A stretch of 22,321 bases of DNA from CAYNJY01 sp964397755 (GCA_964397755.1 CAYNJY010000012.1:1-22321), one strand, 5' to 3'; shown: positions 6,270 through 13,093, numbered from the stretch's first letter. The notes: a model not told the origin generated them from the sequence alone. A program made the numbers and translations.

Positions 6270-7432
6270 CCCCGTACCTTTTCATTCTCGGAAGAACCCC
6301 TGCGCTTGCGCGACGCGAAGTTTTGAGTTTTTTCCCGAATACTGAACTCCTCGATGAGCATATCGTTCGCGTAGAGGGAGATATAGACGTTATCCACTGG
6401 ATCAATACGCTCGGCGGAACCGTGAAGATTGCAGAGGTCGTCGGTGAGGAAATATCTCCATCAGCGGAGACACTCAGTTCGTACTTGTTAGCTTCGAACC
6501 ATCGGCATTCTATCTCTTTTGGTTTAAGCGTATTTGGAAAGAATAACTTCCCGAAAGACATACGTGCTCAGGTAAAGTCCGCGCTTGAGAGACTTGGGAT
6601 CGCGGCGCGGTATGTTGTTTCGCGCAACACGAGCGATCTTTCTAGTGTCGTTGTCCAGAAGCAAGGACTTTTGGAACTGATTCTCGTTTGGACCGGAACC
6701 TCCTATAGTATTGCGTGTACCAAAGCGGTTCAGCCGTTCGAACAGTGGAGTAACAGGGATTATGGCCGTCCATACGCAGATCCCAAAGCCGGGATGCTGC
6801 CGCCAAAAGTCGCCCGCATGGTCGTCAATCTCGCAAGGAGATTTTTGCCTTCAACGATGAACGATGAACCAAGAACCCTCCTCGACCCTTTCTGCGGCAT
6901 GGGGACGATTCTCGGTGAAGCGCTGCTGGGCAAATGGAGTGTTATTGGATTAGACCAGTCTCACGAAGCTATACGGAAAGCGAAAGCAAATCTCGAGTGG
7001 CTTATAAAACAGAATCAGGGTCTTTCTGGATCAATGGTTCAGCTATTGTCGGCTGATGCAACACGTGTGTCTGAAAAGATTTCGAGAAACTCTATCGATG
7101 CGGTCGTGACAGAGCCATATATGGGAACAACAAAGGTAAGCGAGAAGCGGCAGCTCCGCTCTTTGTGGAAAATAAAGAGTATACAGAACCTCATCAAAGG
7201 TCTTGATAAACTTTACATCGGTTGCCTTCGAGAATGGCATACGATTCTCAAAGTGGGCGGGGTGGTTGTTATTGCCATGCCTTCCTTTCGAATTGGGGAC
7301 GAGGAGCTTTTCGTGAAAACCGTTGTTGACAGGTGTGAAAACCTTGGCTATACTCTTCTTGATGGTCCTATAGAGTACAGCCGGCCACAGGCAGTGGTAC
7401 GACGAAATTTTTACGTGTTACGGAAAAACTGA
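6266..7432 (+). CDS. THUMP/Trm11-like RNA (tRNA guanine-N2) methyltransferase
   Basis: The 388-residue protein joins an N-terminal THUMP-like RNA-binding region (residues 1-160) to a C-terminal Rossmann methyltransferase. Recognisable motifs are RDYGRPYADPKAGMLPPKVA (the linker typical of Trm11/TrmG10 proteins), the SAM-binding LLDPFCGMGTILGEAL (around 209-224) and VIGLDQSHEAI. The catalytic motif reads TEPYMG where archaeal TrmG10 has DPPYG, so its first Asp/Asn position is Glu. Relatives make m2G or m2,2G at position 10 or 26 of tRNA; the exact target here is unknown. It is translationally coupled to rplU by an ATGA overlap. A 7-bp repeat at 6853-6869 adds STMNDEPRT just before motif I. Confidence 0.85.
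   Translation: MTPYLFILGRTPALARREVLSFFPNTELLDEHIVRVEGDIDVIHWINTLGGTVKIAEVVGEEISPSAETLSSYLLASNHRHSISFGLSVFGKNNFPKDIRAQVKSALERLGIAARYVVSRNTSDLSSVVVQKQGLLELILVWTGTSYSIACTKAVQPFEQWSNRDYGRPYADPKAGMLPPKVARMVVNLARRFLPSTMNDEPRTLLDPFCGMGTILGEALLGKWSVIGLDQSHEAIRKAKANLEWLIKQNQGLSGSMVQLLSADATRVSEKISRNSIDAVVTEPYMGTTKVSEKRQLRSLWKIKSIQNLIKGLDKLYIGCLREWHTILKVGGVVVIAMPSFRIGDEELFVKTVVDRCENLGYTLLDGPIEYSRPQAVVRRNFYVLRKN
6853..6869 (+). repeat. Short 7-bp direct repeat inside the methyltransferase gene
   Basis: Two exact aacgatg units followed by aac. It lies in the linker between the RNA-binding half and the SAM motif LLDPFCGMGT. Only two full units, so weaker than the tracts at 4531 and 7445. Confidence 0.45.
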
Positions 7433-7444
7433 TTCTGCATTGAG

Positions 7445-7472
7445 AAAACTTTAAACTTTTTACTTTTAACTT
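7445..7472 (+). repeat. Tandem 7-bp repeat (four units) filling the rpmA leader
   Basis: Units aaaactt, taaactt, tttactt, ttaactt, each ending in actt, run up to two bases before the rpmA ATG. They fill most of the 42-base gap between the methyltransferase stop and rpmA, and no Shine-Dalgarno is left there. Confidence 0.75.
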
Positions 7473-7474
7473 CT

Positions 7475-7729
7475 ATGGCTCACGTTAAAGCCGGGGGTAC
7501 AGCCAGCGGCAACAAAGATTCAGTCTCGAAGCGTTTAGGGATCAAGATTTACGGCGGTCAAATCGCGAGAGCTGGCAGTATCATTGTGCGTCAAAAAGGA
7601 ACGCGATACTATCCTGGAATTGGGGTAGAGCTTGGCCGAGACTACACGATATTTGCAATTTCTACTGGAAAGGTGACGTTTCAAAAGAGGAAGGGAAAGC
7701 AGTACGTTTCTGTCCAAGCTTTCGTGTAA
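7475..7729 (+). CDS. rpmA: 50S ribosomal protein L27
   Basis: The 84-residue product has the L27 signature: N-terminal MAHVKAGGTASGNKDSVSKR, then LGIKIYGGQIARAGSIIVRQ and GTRYYPGIGVELGRDYTIFA. The N-terminal tail lies near the peptidyl transferase centre in known ribosomes, and here it begins directly at the ATG with no cleavable extension like that of Firmicutes. The ATG at 7475 follows a heptamer repeat and has no purine-rich ribosome binding site. parB starts one base after its stop, so the two are probably one transcript. Confidence 0.97.
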   Translation: MAHVKAGGTASGNKDSVSKRLGIKIYGGQIARAGSIIVRQKGTRYYPGIGVELGRDYTIFAISTGKVTFQKRKGKQYVSVQAFV

Positions 7730-7730
7730 C

Positions 7731-8546
7731 ATGGTCGACACACAACAGGTACTTCATCTTGACATCGAGCTCCTCCAGCCAAATCCCCTCCAACCGCGCG
7801 GCCTTATACAAACAGAGTCACTTGCGGATCTCGCAAACTCGATTCGTGAGCACGGAATCATCGAGCCCCTCATCGTTGCGAAAACTCCCGCTGGGTATCA
7901 GATTATTGCGGGAGAACGCAGATGGCGGGCTTCAAGACTCGCGGGGCTATCGACTGTCCCTGTGCTTATCAAAGAAACGACAGCGAAGGGCATGCTTGAG
8001 ATGGCAATCGTTGAGAACGTGCAACGTGAAGATCTCAACCCTATCGAGCGCGCACAAGCATTTCAAAGGCTTATTGAAGAGTTCGGACTTCAACTATCTG
8101 AAATAGCAAAACGCATCGGGAAGAGTGAATCATATGTGTCCAATACCATGCGACTTTTAGCTCTTCCAGACGCCATTAAGGACGGTCTTATATCCGAGGC
8201 CATTAGTGAAGGACATGCACGGGCTATCGCAGGCTTGGGCGATGTCAAACTTATGGTCGACGCGTACAAGACGATTCTTGCCGAAAGCGCATCGGTTCGC
8301 AGAGCCGAGGATTTAGCACGTAGACTCAAAGCAACGATCGCCCAAAAACCGGCACACCGAGTTGAGCGAATCCACAGCGACGAACTTGACACGATGGCAA
8401 AGGATCTGGCTCAGGCAGTCGGCGGACTGGTCAAAATTACACAGTCGAACGTCGAAGCGCGTGTGGTTTTTGTAATTCGAGGAAATCTAGAGTCTACGAG
8501 TAAGACCCTCAAAATGCTCCACCAAAAGATGATGAAAGGGAAGTAG
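7731..8546 (+). CDS. parB: ParB/Spo0J chromosome partitioning protein
   Basis: CTP-dependent DNA clamp that loads at parS sites and spreads along the origin region. The 271 residues contain the order expected: LDIELLQPNPLQPRG at the start, LADSIREHG-like box I (SLADLANSIREHGIIEPLIV), the CTP-binding GERRWRASRLAG (around residues 61-72), ENVQREDLNPIERAQAF, and a helix-turn-helix LSEIAKRIGKSESYVSNTMR. A short C-terminal part ends in a basic helix. It is separated from rpmA by one base. No parA is adjacent within this window. The stop codon abuts the lepB stop on the opposite strand (8544-8546 against 8547-8549). Confidence 0.95.
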   Translation: MVDTQQVLHLDIELLQPNPLQPRGLIQTESLADLANSIREHGIIEPLIVAKTPAGYQIIAGERRWRASRLAGLSTVPVLIKETTAKGMLEMAIVENVQREDLNPIERAQAFQRLIEEFGLQLSEIAKRIGKSESYVSNTMRLLALPDAIKDGLISEAISEGHARAIAGLGDVKLMVDAYKTILAESASVRRAEDLARRLKATIAQKPAHRVERIHSDELDTMAKDLAQAVGGLVKITQSNVEARVVFVIRGNLESTSKTLKMLHQKMMKGK

Positions 8547-9119
8547 CTACGGTTCAAGTGAGTACACCGGGTGGGAAATAATTCCAGCTTTCTGAAAGGG
8601 AAAGTAGCGCAGGAATGCCTGGCCGATAAAGTCTTCTTTTGCTATCGGGCCAAACTCCCGTGAATCTGAGCTGTTGGGCCTGTTGTCGCCAACCACGAAG
8701 TACAAGCCGGAAGGAACGGTAATTTCGCTATTTTCCGCGAGGAACGATCCGCCGAAGGTGTACACCGATGGGTCTATGTACGGCTCGTCGAGCTTTTGTC
8801 CGTTGATATAAAACGAGCTACTTCGGAGCGCAACGCTCTCTCCGGGGAGGCCGATCACCCGTTTTATATAATCGATATCCTTATTGCGGGGAGATTCAAA
8901 CACGACCACGTCACCGCGATCGGGCTCCTTGAGCCGGTACGTCACTTTATTGGTCAGGATATATTCGCCGTTCTCGAAGTTTGGGTACATCGACTGTCCG
9001 CTTATTTCCTGCGGCGACATGACAAAGAGGTAGATCATCACCAGGATCGCCATGATGACGACGATACCTTGAAGAAAATTAAAAACCGCCTCGATGGCGC
9101 CTTTTATACGGTTCCACAT
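8547..9119 (-). CDS. lepB: Signal peptidase I
   Basis: Membrane-anchored serine protease of 190 residues that removes signal peptides from exported proteins. One N-terminal membrane helix (about residues 17-34) is followed by SGQSMYP with the nucleophile Ser43, then RGDVVVFESP and YIKRVIGLPGE with the general base Lys86, then VVGDNRPNSSDSREFG (box E). All catalytic boxes are intact. The gene runs towards parB with no bases between the stop codons and no hairpin terminator. Its promoter (9131-9159) is divergent from that of tRNA-Val. GAGGT touches the ATG and is too close to work as a standard ribosome binding site. Confidence 0.96.
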   Translation of the reverse strand: MWNRIKGAIEAVFNFLQGIVVIMAILVMIYLFVMSPQEISGQSMYPNFENGEYILTNKVTYRLKEPDRGDVVVFESPRNKDIDYIKRVIGLPGESVALRSSSFYINGQKLDEPYIDPSVYTFGGSFLAENSEITVPSGLYFVVGDNRPNSSDSREFGPIAKEDFIGQAFLRYFPFQKAGIISHPVYSLEP

Positions 9120-9130
9120 ACCTCAAATCT

Positions 9131-9159
9131 AGTCTAGGTGATATAATAAAAGAGGTCAA
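9131..9159 (-). promoter_or_regulatory. lepB promoter
   Basis: Read on the minus strand: TTGACC (9159-9154), a 17-base spacer and TAGACT (9136-9131). The ATG is 11 bases beyond the -10, so the 5' leader would be only about four or five bases. Confidence 0.6.
9139..9147 (+). promoter_or_regulatory. tRNA-Val promoter, extended -10
   Basis: TGA TATAAT: a perfect -10 (9142-9147) with TGn extension. No good -35 is visible at the usual distance. Transcription would start about 18 bases before the mature tRNA 5' end. The element lies inside the spacer of the divergent lepB promoter, so the two polymerases would compete. Confidence 0.6.
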
Positions 9160-9171
9160 GGATCCGCTGTA

Positions 9172-9245
9172 GGGCTCATAGCTCAGCTGGCGAGAGCGTT
9201 GCATTGACATTGCAAAGGTCCCAGGTTCGAATCCTGGTGAGCCCA
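9172..9245 (+). tRNA. tRNA-Val (anticodon GAC)
   Basis: A complete cloverleaf of 74 bases: acceptor GGGCTCA/TGAGCCC, D stem GCTC/GAGC, anticodon stem TTGCA/TGCAA with loop TTGACAT (anticodon GAC at 9206-9208), and T arm CCAGG-TTCGAAT-CCTGG. The discriminator is A. CCA is not encoded (the next bases are CAT). Confidence 0.96.
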
Positions 9246-9263
9246 CATAGTTCTGACTTGTCG

Positions 9264-9284
9264 GGGCGGCGCGTAGCGCCGCCC
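9264..9284 (+). other. GC-rich hairpin after tRNA-Val
   Basis: GGGCGGCGC, loop GTA, GCGCCGCCC: a perfect 9-bp stem 18 bases downstream of the tRNA. No T-tract follows, so it is more likely a processing or pausing hairpin, or a repeat element, placed just before the true terminator. Confidence 0.55.
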
Positions 9285-9292
9285 ATGGTTCG

Positions 9293-9314
9293 AGCGCGCT
9301 CCCGCGCGCTTTTT
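9293..9314 (+). terminator. Rho-independent terminator of tRNA-Val
   Basis: AGCGCGC, loop TCCC, GCGCGCT, then TTTT: a 7-bp GC-rich stem followed by a run of five T counting the stem's last base. The position 48 bases after the tRNA fits. Confidence 0.8.
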
Positions 9315-9705
9315 GATCGGTCAGGCGAAGCCATATACCACATTTTGTACCGGCCGCCATCATAGATCACTCAGGGAGTATGAACATGCTGTTCTTGTGA
9401 ATCGTTGGGTTACTTCCGAGAACTGGGTTTCCCGAGTATTTAGCCCACGTCATCCCGTCCGCTGATGTAGCATACCCAATCCGCCAGCGAGATCCGTCAT
9501 GTCCCGCGTATCACATTTTATATGCGCTATCCTCTTTTTTTACTGACGGGGCGTGTGTATACTTGGTTTCCCAAGCTTCAGAGGAAGGAGAAATAAGAGG
9601 GTTCTGTGACACCTTATTAAATACGGATATTGAAAAGGCCCTAAAGAACGGGGAAAATAACAGAAAATATAGTAGTACTGGTAGAAGGAGGGCAAATTTC
9701 CTCAC
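9315..9705 (-). pseudogene. Secreted beta-propeller (glycosyl-hydrolase-like) protein, decayed
   Basis: On the minus strand, from a GTG at 9705, a signal-peptide-like start (VRKFALLLPVLLYFLLFSPF) is followed by NPLISPSSEAWE and SAYKM, then a TGA (9511-9513) where the repeat motif demands Trp (YKMWYAG). After that stop the same frame continues convincingly: YAGHDGSRWRIGYATSADG, TWAKYSGNPVL. A second TGA comes at 9367-9369, and the next blade (VIYDGGRYKMWYMASPD) continues in a different frame, consistent with a one-base deletion. The pattern is that of five-bladed propeller repeats of the GH43/GH32/GH130 type. The reading then runs into the tRNA terminator, so the 3' part of the gene is missing. 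Two lesions plus truncation make it non-functional. Confidence 0.75.
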
Positions 9706-9746
9706 TCTTAAATCTATTGAACACAACAGTTTACAATAAAGTCAAG

Positions 9747-10658
9747 ATGCAAAAAGTTACTACTAGTACCGAAACTAAGCTTACGGGCTGTAGTCTCTGT
9801 GGTGGTTCTCGGTTAGAAATCTTCAGCAAGGATTTTTCCTCGCTGTATAAGTGTCATAATTGCGGGTTTGTCATGACTTCAGTTTCTAATGTTCGATTAG
9901 CGAAGCAAGTCAGAAACAAGTTATACGGCCAAAATTATTTGATAGAATATAAGAAAAGAGAGCCTCAGTTAAGACAGAGATTCATTAAGAGACTTAATGA
10001 CATAGAGCGACTCAAAAAGGGTGGGAGGATACTTGACCTAGGGTGTGGATCTGGACTGTTTCTTTCGATAGTTGCTCACAATGTGAAGTTGAAATGGGAG
10101 CTTTACGGTCTCGATATCAACAAGAAATTAGTTGAATACGCGAAGAAAAAAGTAAACGCTACTTTTCTCTTTGGTCAGCTACAGAAGCAGAAGATTCCAC
10201 GAGAATATTTTGATTGCGTCACTTGTTTTGATGTTCTGGAACACGACTCTGAAATCAACGAGAATCTACTTGCCATAAAAAGAGTTTTAAAAAAGAAGGG
10301 GTTACTTGTAATTCAGTGCCCCAACTACATGAGCGTGATGGCCTATTTAGCGGGGAGGTACTGGGACTGGTGGGCCATACCAGATCATCTTCTCCATTTC
10401 TCGCCGACTGTCCTCCGAAGACTTCTTGAACATTACGGATTTAAAATAGTGAGAATATTTACTTGGGAACCTGCTCATGAGTTTGTTACGAACATTGCGG
10501 GCAGTATCAATAGGCGAACGAGTAAGCATCTTAAACTAAACAGTATTATTTCGAAGACTATTGTTCCATTTCTCTATATACTTTGGGTGACCCAATTGAT
10601 AGTTGGCAAGTTTACTCACACACGTGCCTTAATAGTCGTATATGCGATTAAGGAGTAG
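9747..10658 (+). CDS. Zinc-ribbon SAM-dependent methyltransferase (Methyltransf_23 type)
   Basis: 303 residues from ATG 9747. A TTG at 9717 would add ten residues but has no better ribosome binding site. An N-terminal zinc ribbon (C15-x2-C18, C36-x2-C39) precedes a Rossmann methyltransferase with motif I GGRILDLGCGSGLFL (about 92-106), YGLDINKKLVEYAKK, the motif FDCVTCFDVLEH and VIQCPNYMS. This architecture is common among methyltransferases acting on sugars or lipids in surface-glycan clusters; the substrate is unknown. The sequence is clearly richer in A and T than the glycosyltransferase genes after it, and it follows a decayed gene, which hints at separate acquisition. The next gene starts one base after its stop. 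Confidence 0.85.
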   Translation: MQKVTTSTETKLTGCSLCGGSRLEIFSKDFSSLYKCHNCGFVMTSVSNVRLAKQVRNKLYGQNYLIEYKKREPQLRQRFIKRLNDIERLKKGGRILDLGCGSGLFLSIVAHNVKLKWELYGLDINKKLVEYAKKKVNATFLFGQLQKQKIPREYFDCVTCFDVLEHDSEINENLLAIKRVLKKKGLLVIQCPNYMSVMAYLAGRYWDWWAIPDHLLHFSPTVLRRLLEHYGFKIVRIFTWEPAHEFVTNIAGSINRRTSKHLKLNSIISKTIVPFLYILWVTQLIVGKFTHTRALIVVYAIKE

Positions 10659-10659
10659 A

Positions 10660-11430
10660 ATGAATTTTTCAGTTGTGATGATTACCAAAAACGCACAAAG
10701 GGTAATTGTGGGTGCACTTGAGAGCGTAAGGGGGCTGTGGGATGAACTTTTGGTTGCGGATGCGGGGAGTAGTGACGGGACGGTGGAGATTGTCAAGAGG
10801 TTTGGTGGGACAGTTATTCAGAGCATGGACAGCAATTTGGGCCGCAGGAAACAGTGGCTGGTGGAGAAGGCAAAGGGAGAGTGGATCTTGGTGCTCGACA
10901 GCGACGAGCGCGTGTCGAAGAAACTTAGTCAAGAGATCCGAGCCGTTGTCGGAAGCAGACGACCGACCGTTGTCGGCTACGAAATCCGGTATCAAAATTA
11001 TGTTTTGGGGAAACCGGTGTACTTTGGAGGAGAACGGTATAGTAAGGTCCGCTTGTTCAGGAGTGGAAAGGGAAAAGTGCTGAGAATTCCGCTCCACGAG
11101 GAGATCGAGGTCAATGGCAAGATCGGGAAATTGAGCGGCCTCATTCACCATCATTCCTACAGAACCCCCTTGCAGCTTTTTTCAAAGTTTACGCGTTATG
11201 CTTGGCTCAGCGCGGGCGAGCTAAGGAAAAAGGGAGAGCCGGTAACGCTTGCAAAACTTTTCCTCTATGGGCCGCACCTGTTCTGGGCTCGCTTCGTCAG
11301 GGAGCAGGGATGGCGGGACGGTTGGCGAGGATTGGTGCTGGCAAAAGCGTTTGGGTACATGGAAGCGCTCACCTACTGGCTTTTGCTCCTAAGTAAACTT
11401 TTGAAAGCTCCGCTTGGCAGACCGTTGTAG
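10660..11430 (+). CDS. Family 2 glycosyltransferase (WaaE/KdtX-like)
   Basis: 256 residues from ATG 10660, chosen because AAGGAG (10650-10655) lies four bases upstream. An earlier in-frame start at 10642 would lie within the previous gene. GT-A fold features: FSVVMITKNAQRVI, DELLVADAGSSDGTVEI, and the metal-binding DSD at residues 80-82 (VLDSDERVSKKL). Then come the Arg-rich KVRLFRSG and LHEEIEVNGKIG, which match the WaaE/KdtX subgroup that adds glucose or similar sugars to lipid-linked cores. The C-terminal part is amphipathic (FSKFTRYAWLSAGELRKKG, then LFLYGPHLFWARFV), suggesting membrane association. Acceptor unknown. Confidence 0.88.
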   Translation: MNFSVVMITKNAQRVIVGALESVRGLWDELLVADAGSSDGTVEIVKRFGGTVIQSMDSNLGRRKQWLVEKAKGEWILVLDSDERVSKKLSQEIRAVVGSRRPTVVGYEIRYQNYVLGKPVYFGGERYSKVRLFRSGKGKVLRIPLHEEIEVNGKIGKLSGLIHHHSYRTPLQLFSKFTRYAWLSAGELRKKGEPVTLAKLFLYGPHLFWARFVREQGWRDGWRGLVLAKAFGYMEALTYWLLLLSKLLKAPLGRPL

Positions 11431-11460
11431 CAAGGATAGTTAGTTTTACATTTTTTATCT

Positions 11461-12357
11461 ATGGCCCATACAGCGTGTTGGTGTGGAAACAAACGGACGT
11501 GGCATCTCTTTCACAGCGGGAAGTACGCAATTGTTTCGTGTCGGGCATGCGGACAAGTACGCACGCTCACTCCGAAACACGTCACGAGGAAGCAGTGGTA
11601 CGCCAAGGAGGACTTTGCGATTTACCTAGAAAAAGAAAAATATTTCCGTGAACTTTTTCGAATCATCGTCGCGTTCGTACGTCGTTTTAATCCGCCTTCG
11701 CCCCGCCCTGGGCGGGGCTTCGGCCGGATTTCAGCTGTGGGTTACGAAAATCCTTCGCGATTCCGACCGCAGAATCCGAGGATAAACCCCCGGAGCTTCA
11801 AAAGTCGTGGCGTGCTCGTTGACATTGGCGCCGGTGTTGGCTTGCTGGTTGATGAGGCTCGAAAGGCCGGTTTTGCGGCAATCGGCTTTGAGCCTTCTCC
11901 CGCGGCAGTTACCTTGGCCAGGCGCGAGTTTGGCATCCGGCTCATCCCGAGTGAATTCTCCGTTGCCAAACTCCCTCAAAAACCCGATATAATCGTCCTC
12001 AATCACGTCTTGGAGCACCTGCCAGCTCCGCGGCAGATGATAAAAAAGCTTTTAGCTGTACTTGCGCCCAGCGGCATCCTTGCTATCGGCGTTCCTAACT
12101 TTGGCAGCCTTGTGGCAAAACTGAAAAAAGATCGCTGGCAATCGCTCTCTCCCGAACAGCACCGCTGGCAGTTTACCATGAATACTCTTGACGCACTGGT
12201 TCTTCCGCTTGGTTTTCTGCGCATAGGACGGCAGGGAGACAATCACGATCGGTCGCTTCACCCGGCATGGAAAAGACTACTGTATGTGATTATTGATGTC
12301 CTGTCACATCTGACAGGAAGCCAGGAAGCTTTACTTGTTGTCTATAAAAAAGTATGA
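11461..12357 (+). CDS. Zinc-ribbon SAM-dependent methyltransferase with inserted palindromic element
   Basis: 298 residues, same layout as the methyltransferase at 9747. The N-terminal ribbon has C6, C8, C27 and C30. The Rossmann core shows VLVDIGAGVGLLVDEARKAG, IGFEPSPAAV, IIVLNHVLEHLPAP and LAIGVPNFGS. Between them, residues 77 to about 115 (NPPSPRPGRGFGRISAV and a further Arg/Pro/Asn-rich stretch) look foreign. They are encoded by a GC-rich hairpin element (11689-11730) and flanking repeats, read in frame. Whether the enzyme still works is open; the insertion falls before motif I, in a region that may tolerate a loop. It overlaps the next gene by ATGA. No Shine-Dalgarno is seen before the ATG. 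Probable target: a glycan of this cluster (inference). Confidence 0.82.
   Translation: MAHTACWCGNKRTWHLFHSGKYAIVSCRACGQVRTLTPKHVTRKQWYAKEDFAIYLEKEKYFRELFRIIVAFVRRFNPPSPRPGRGFGRISAVGYENPSRFRPQNPRINPRSFKSRGVLVDIGAGVGLLVDEARKAGFAAIGFEPSPAAVTLARREFGIRLIPSEFSVAKLPQKPDIIVLNHVLEHLPAPRQMIKKLLAVLAPSGILAIGVPNFGSLVAKLKKDRWQSLSPEQHRWQFTMNTLDALVLPLGFLRIGRQGDNHDRSLHPAWKRLLYVIIDVLSHLTGSQEALLVVYKKV
11689..11730 (+). repeat. GC-rich palindromic element inserted in a coding region
   Basis: An outer pair AATCCG (11689-11694) and CGGATT (11725-11730) encloses a perfect 19-base inverted repeat, GCCCCGCCC-T-GGGCGGGGC (11700-11718). The bases between the arms are nearly matched. The element keeps the reading frame open and encodes Pro/Arg/Gly-rich peptide. 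It resembles REP or Rickettsia-type palindromic elements in form, but no family is identified. Confidence 0.7.
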
Positions 12358-13085
12358 GAGATCGCCGGGTGTGGTTTGTCGTTGTCCTTTACAAACCGGA
12401 TAAAAAGGTTTTGAGGAGGTTGTTGCGCGCGCTGGCAGGATTTCCGGTGGTGGTAGTCGACAACTCTAAACAAAACCTTGGCTATGGTGGGGGAGCAAAC
12501 GTCGGCATCCGCCGAGCTCTGAAAAAGGGCGCGCAGTGGGTGGTAGTGCTCAATCAAGATCTCTCCATGTCTCCGTCGGCAGCTGGGACGCTGGTGAAGA
12601 AACTTAAGGAAACTCAAGCAGGCATCGCCGGACCCATGGCAGGCGGGCTTGATCCTCGACGCTGGACAAGTGTCCTTCCCGCTAAAGAAACCGATTACAT
12701 AACCGGTTCCTGCATCGCCATCCATCGGGAGGTGGTAGAGCGTATCGGGTACTTCTACGAACCGTACTTTCTCTATTATGAAGAGACGGATTTCTGTCTT
12801 CGGGCGAGAAGCGCCGGATTCCCCCTTCTCTATATTCCAACGAAAGGAATTACGCATATGGAATCGGTATCGCTCGGCCGAGGGTCGTTCCTCCATCAGT
12901 ATTACCTCGCTCGCAATCACTTACTCTTTGTTGAACGCTGTGCTCCGTTGAGGGTACGGTTGTACGAATTTTTCCGATTACCCAAGACACTTTGGGATCA
13001 CTGGAGGAAAGGAGAGAAAGGAGCGCTTCGCGGAGTACGCAACTATCTAAATAGAAGATTCGGAGCACAAAGACAGTTCAGCTGA
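12354..13085 (+). CDS. Family 2 glycosyltransferase (rhamnosyltransferase-like)
   Basis: 243 residues, starting in an ATGA overlap with the upstream methyltransferase. The N-terminus WFVVVLYKPDKKVLRRLL and VVVVDNSKQNLGYGGGANVGIRRAL match the nucleotide-binding part of GT2 enzymes of the WbbL/rhamnosyltransferase group. NQD in VVVLNQDLSM takes the place of the DXD-type motif (NPD in many relatives). ITGSCIAIHREVVERIGYF and FLYYEETDFCLRARSAGF carry the conserved acceptor-site EETDFC box. The protein is shorter than typical (about 290-310 residues), the saving being in the N-terminal half. The donor sugar cannot be assigned. A symmetric DNA element follows the gene. Confidence 0.88.
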   Translation: MRDRRVWFVVVLYKPDKKVLRRLLRALAGFPVVVVDNSKQNLGYGGGANVGIRRALKKGAQWVVVLNQDLSMSPSAAGTLVKKLKETQAGIAGPMAGGLDPRRWTSVLPAKETDYITGSCIAIHREVVERIGYFYEPYFLYYEETDFCLRARSAGFPLLYIPTKGITHMESVSLGRGSFLHQYYLARNHLLFVERCAPLRVRLYEFFRLPKTLWDHWRKGEKGALRGVRNYLNRRFGAQRQFS

Positions 13086-13093
13086 TACATCAA

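Noticed and set aside
7731..8546. parB as a marker of a nearby replication origin
   Set aside because: No parA, dnaA, gidA/B cluster or DnaA-box group is visible here, and I did not find a convincing parS site.
9079..9363. Minus-strand reading frames across tRNA-Val (peptides such as GSPGFEPGTFAMS and LTRIRTWDLCNVNA)
   Set aside because: They are antisense translations of the tRNA gene, a well-known source of false proteins. Only the part beyond 9315 has independent, propeller-like content.
9511..9513. TGA read as Trp (alternative genetic code)
   Set aside because: rplU, the tRNA methyltransferase and several glycan genes end in TGA at the expected protein length, and the same remnant also has a frameshift.
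9246..9746. Integration site (att) at the tRNA-Val 3' end
   Set aside because: No duplicated tRNA 3' segment, integrase or mobile gene is present in the window.
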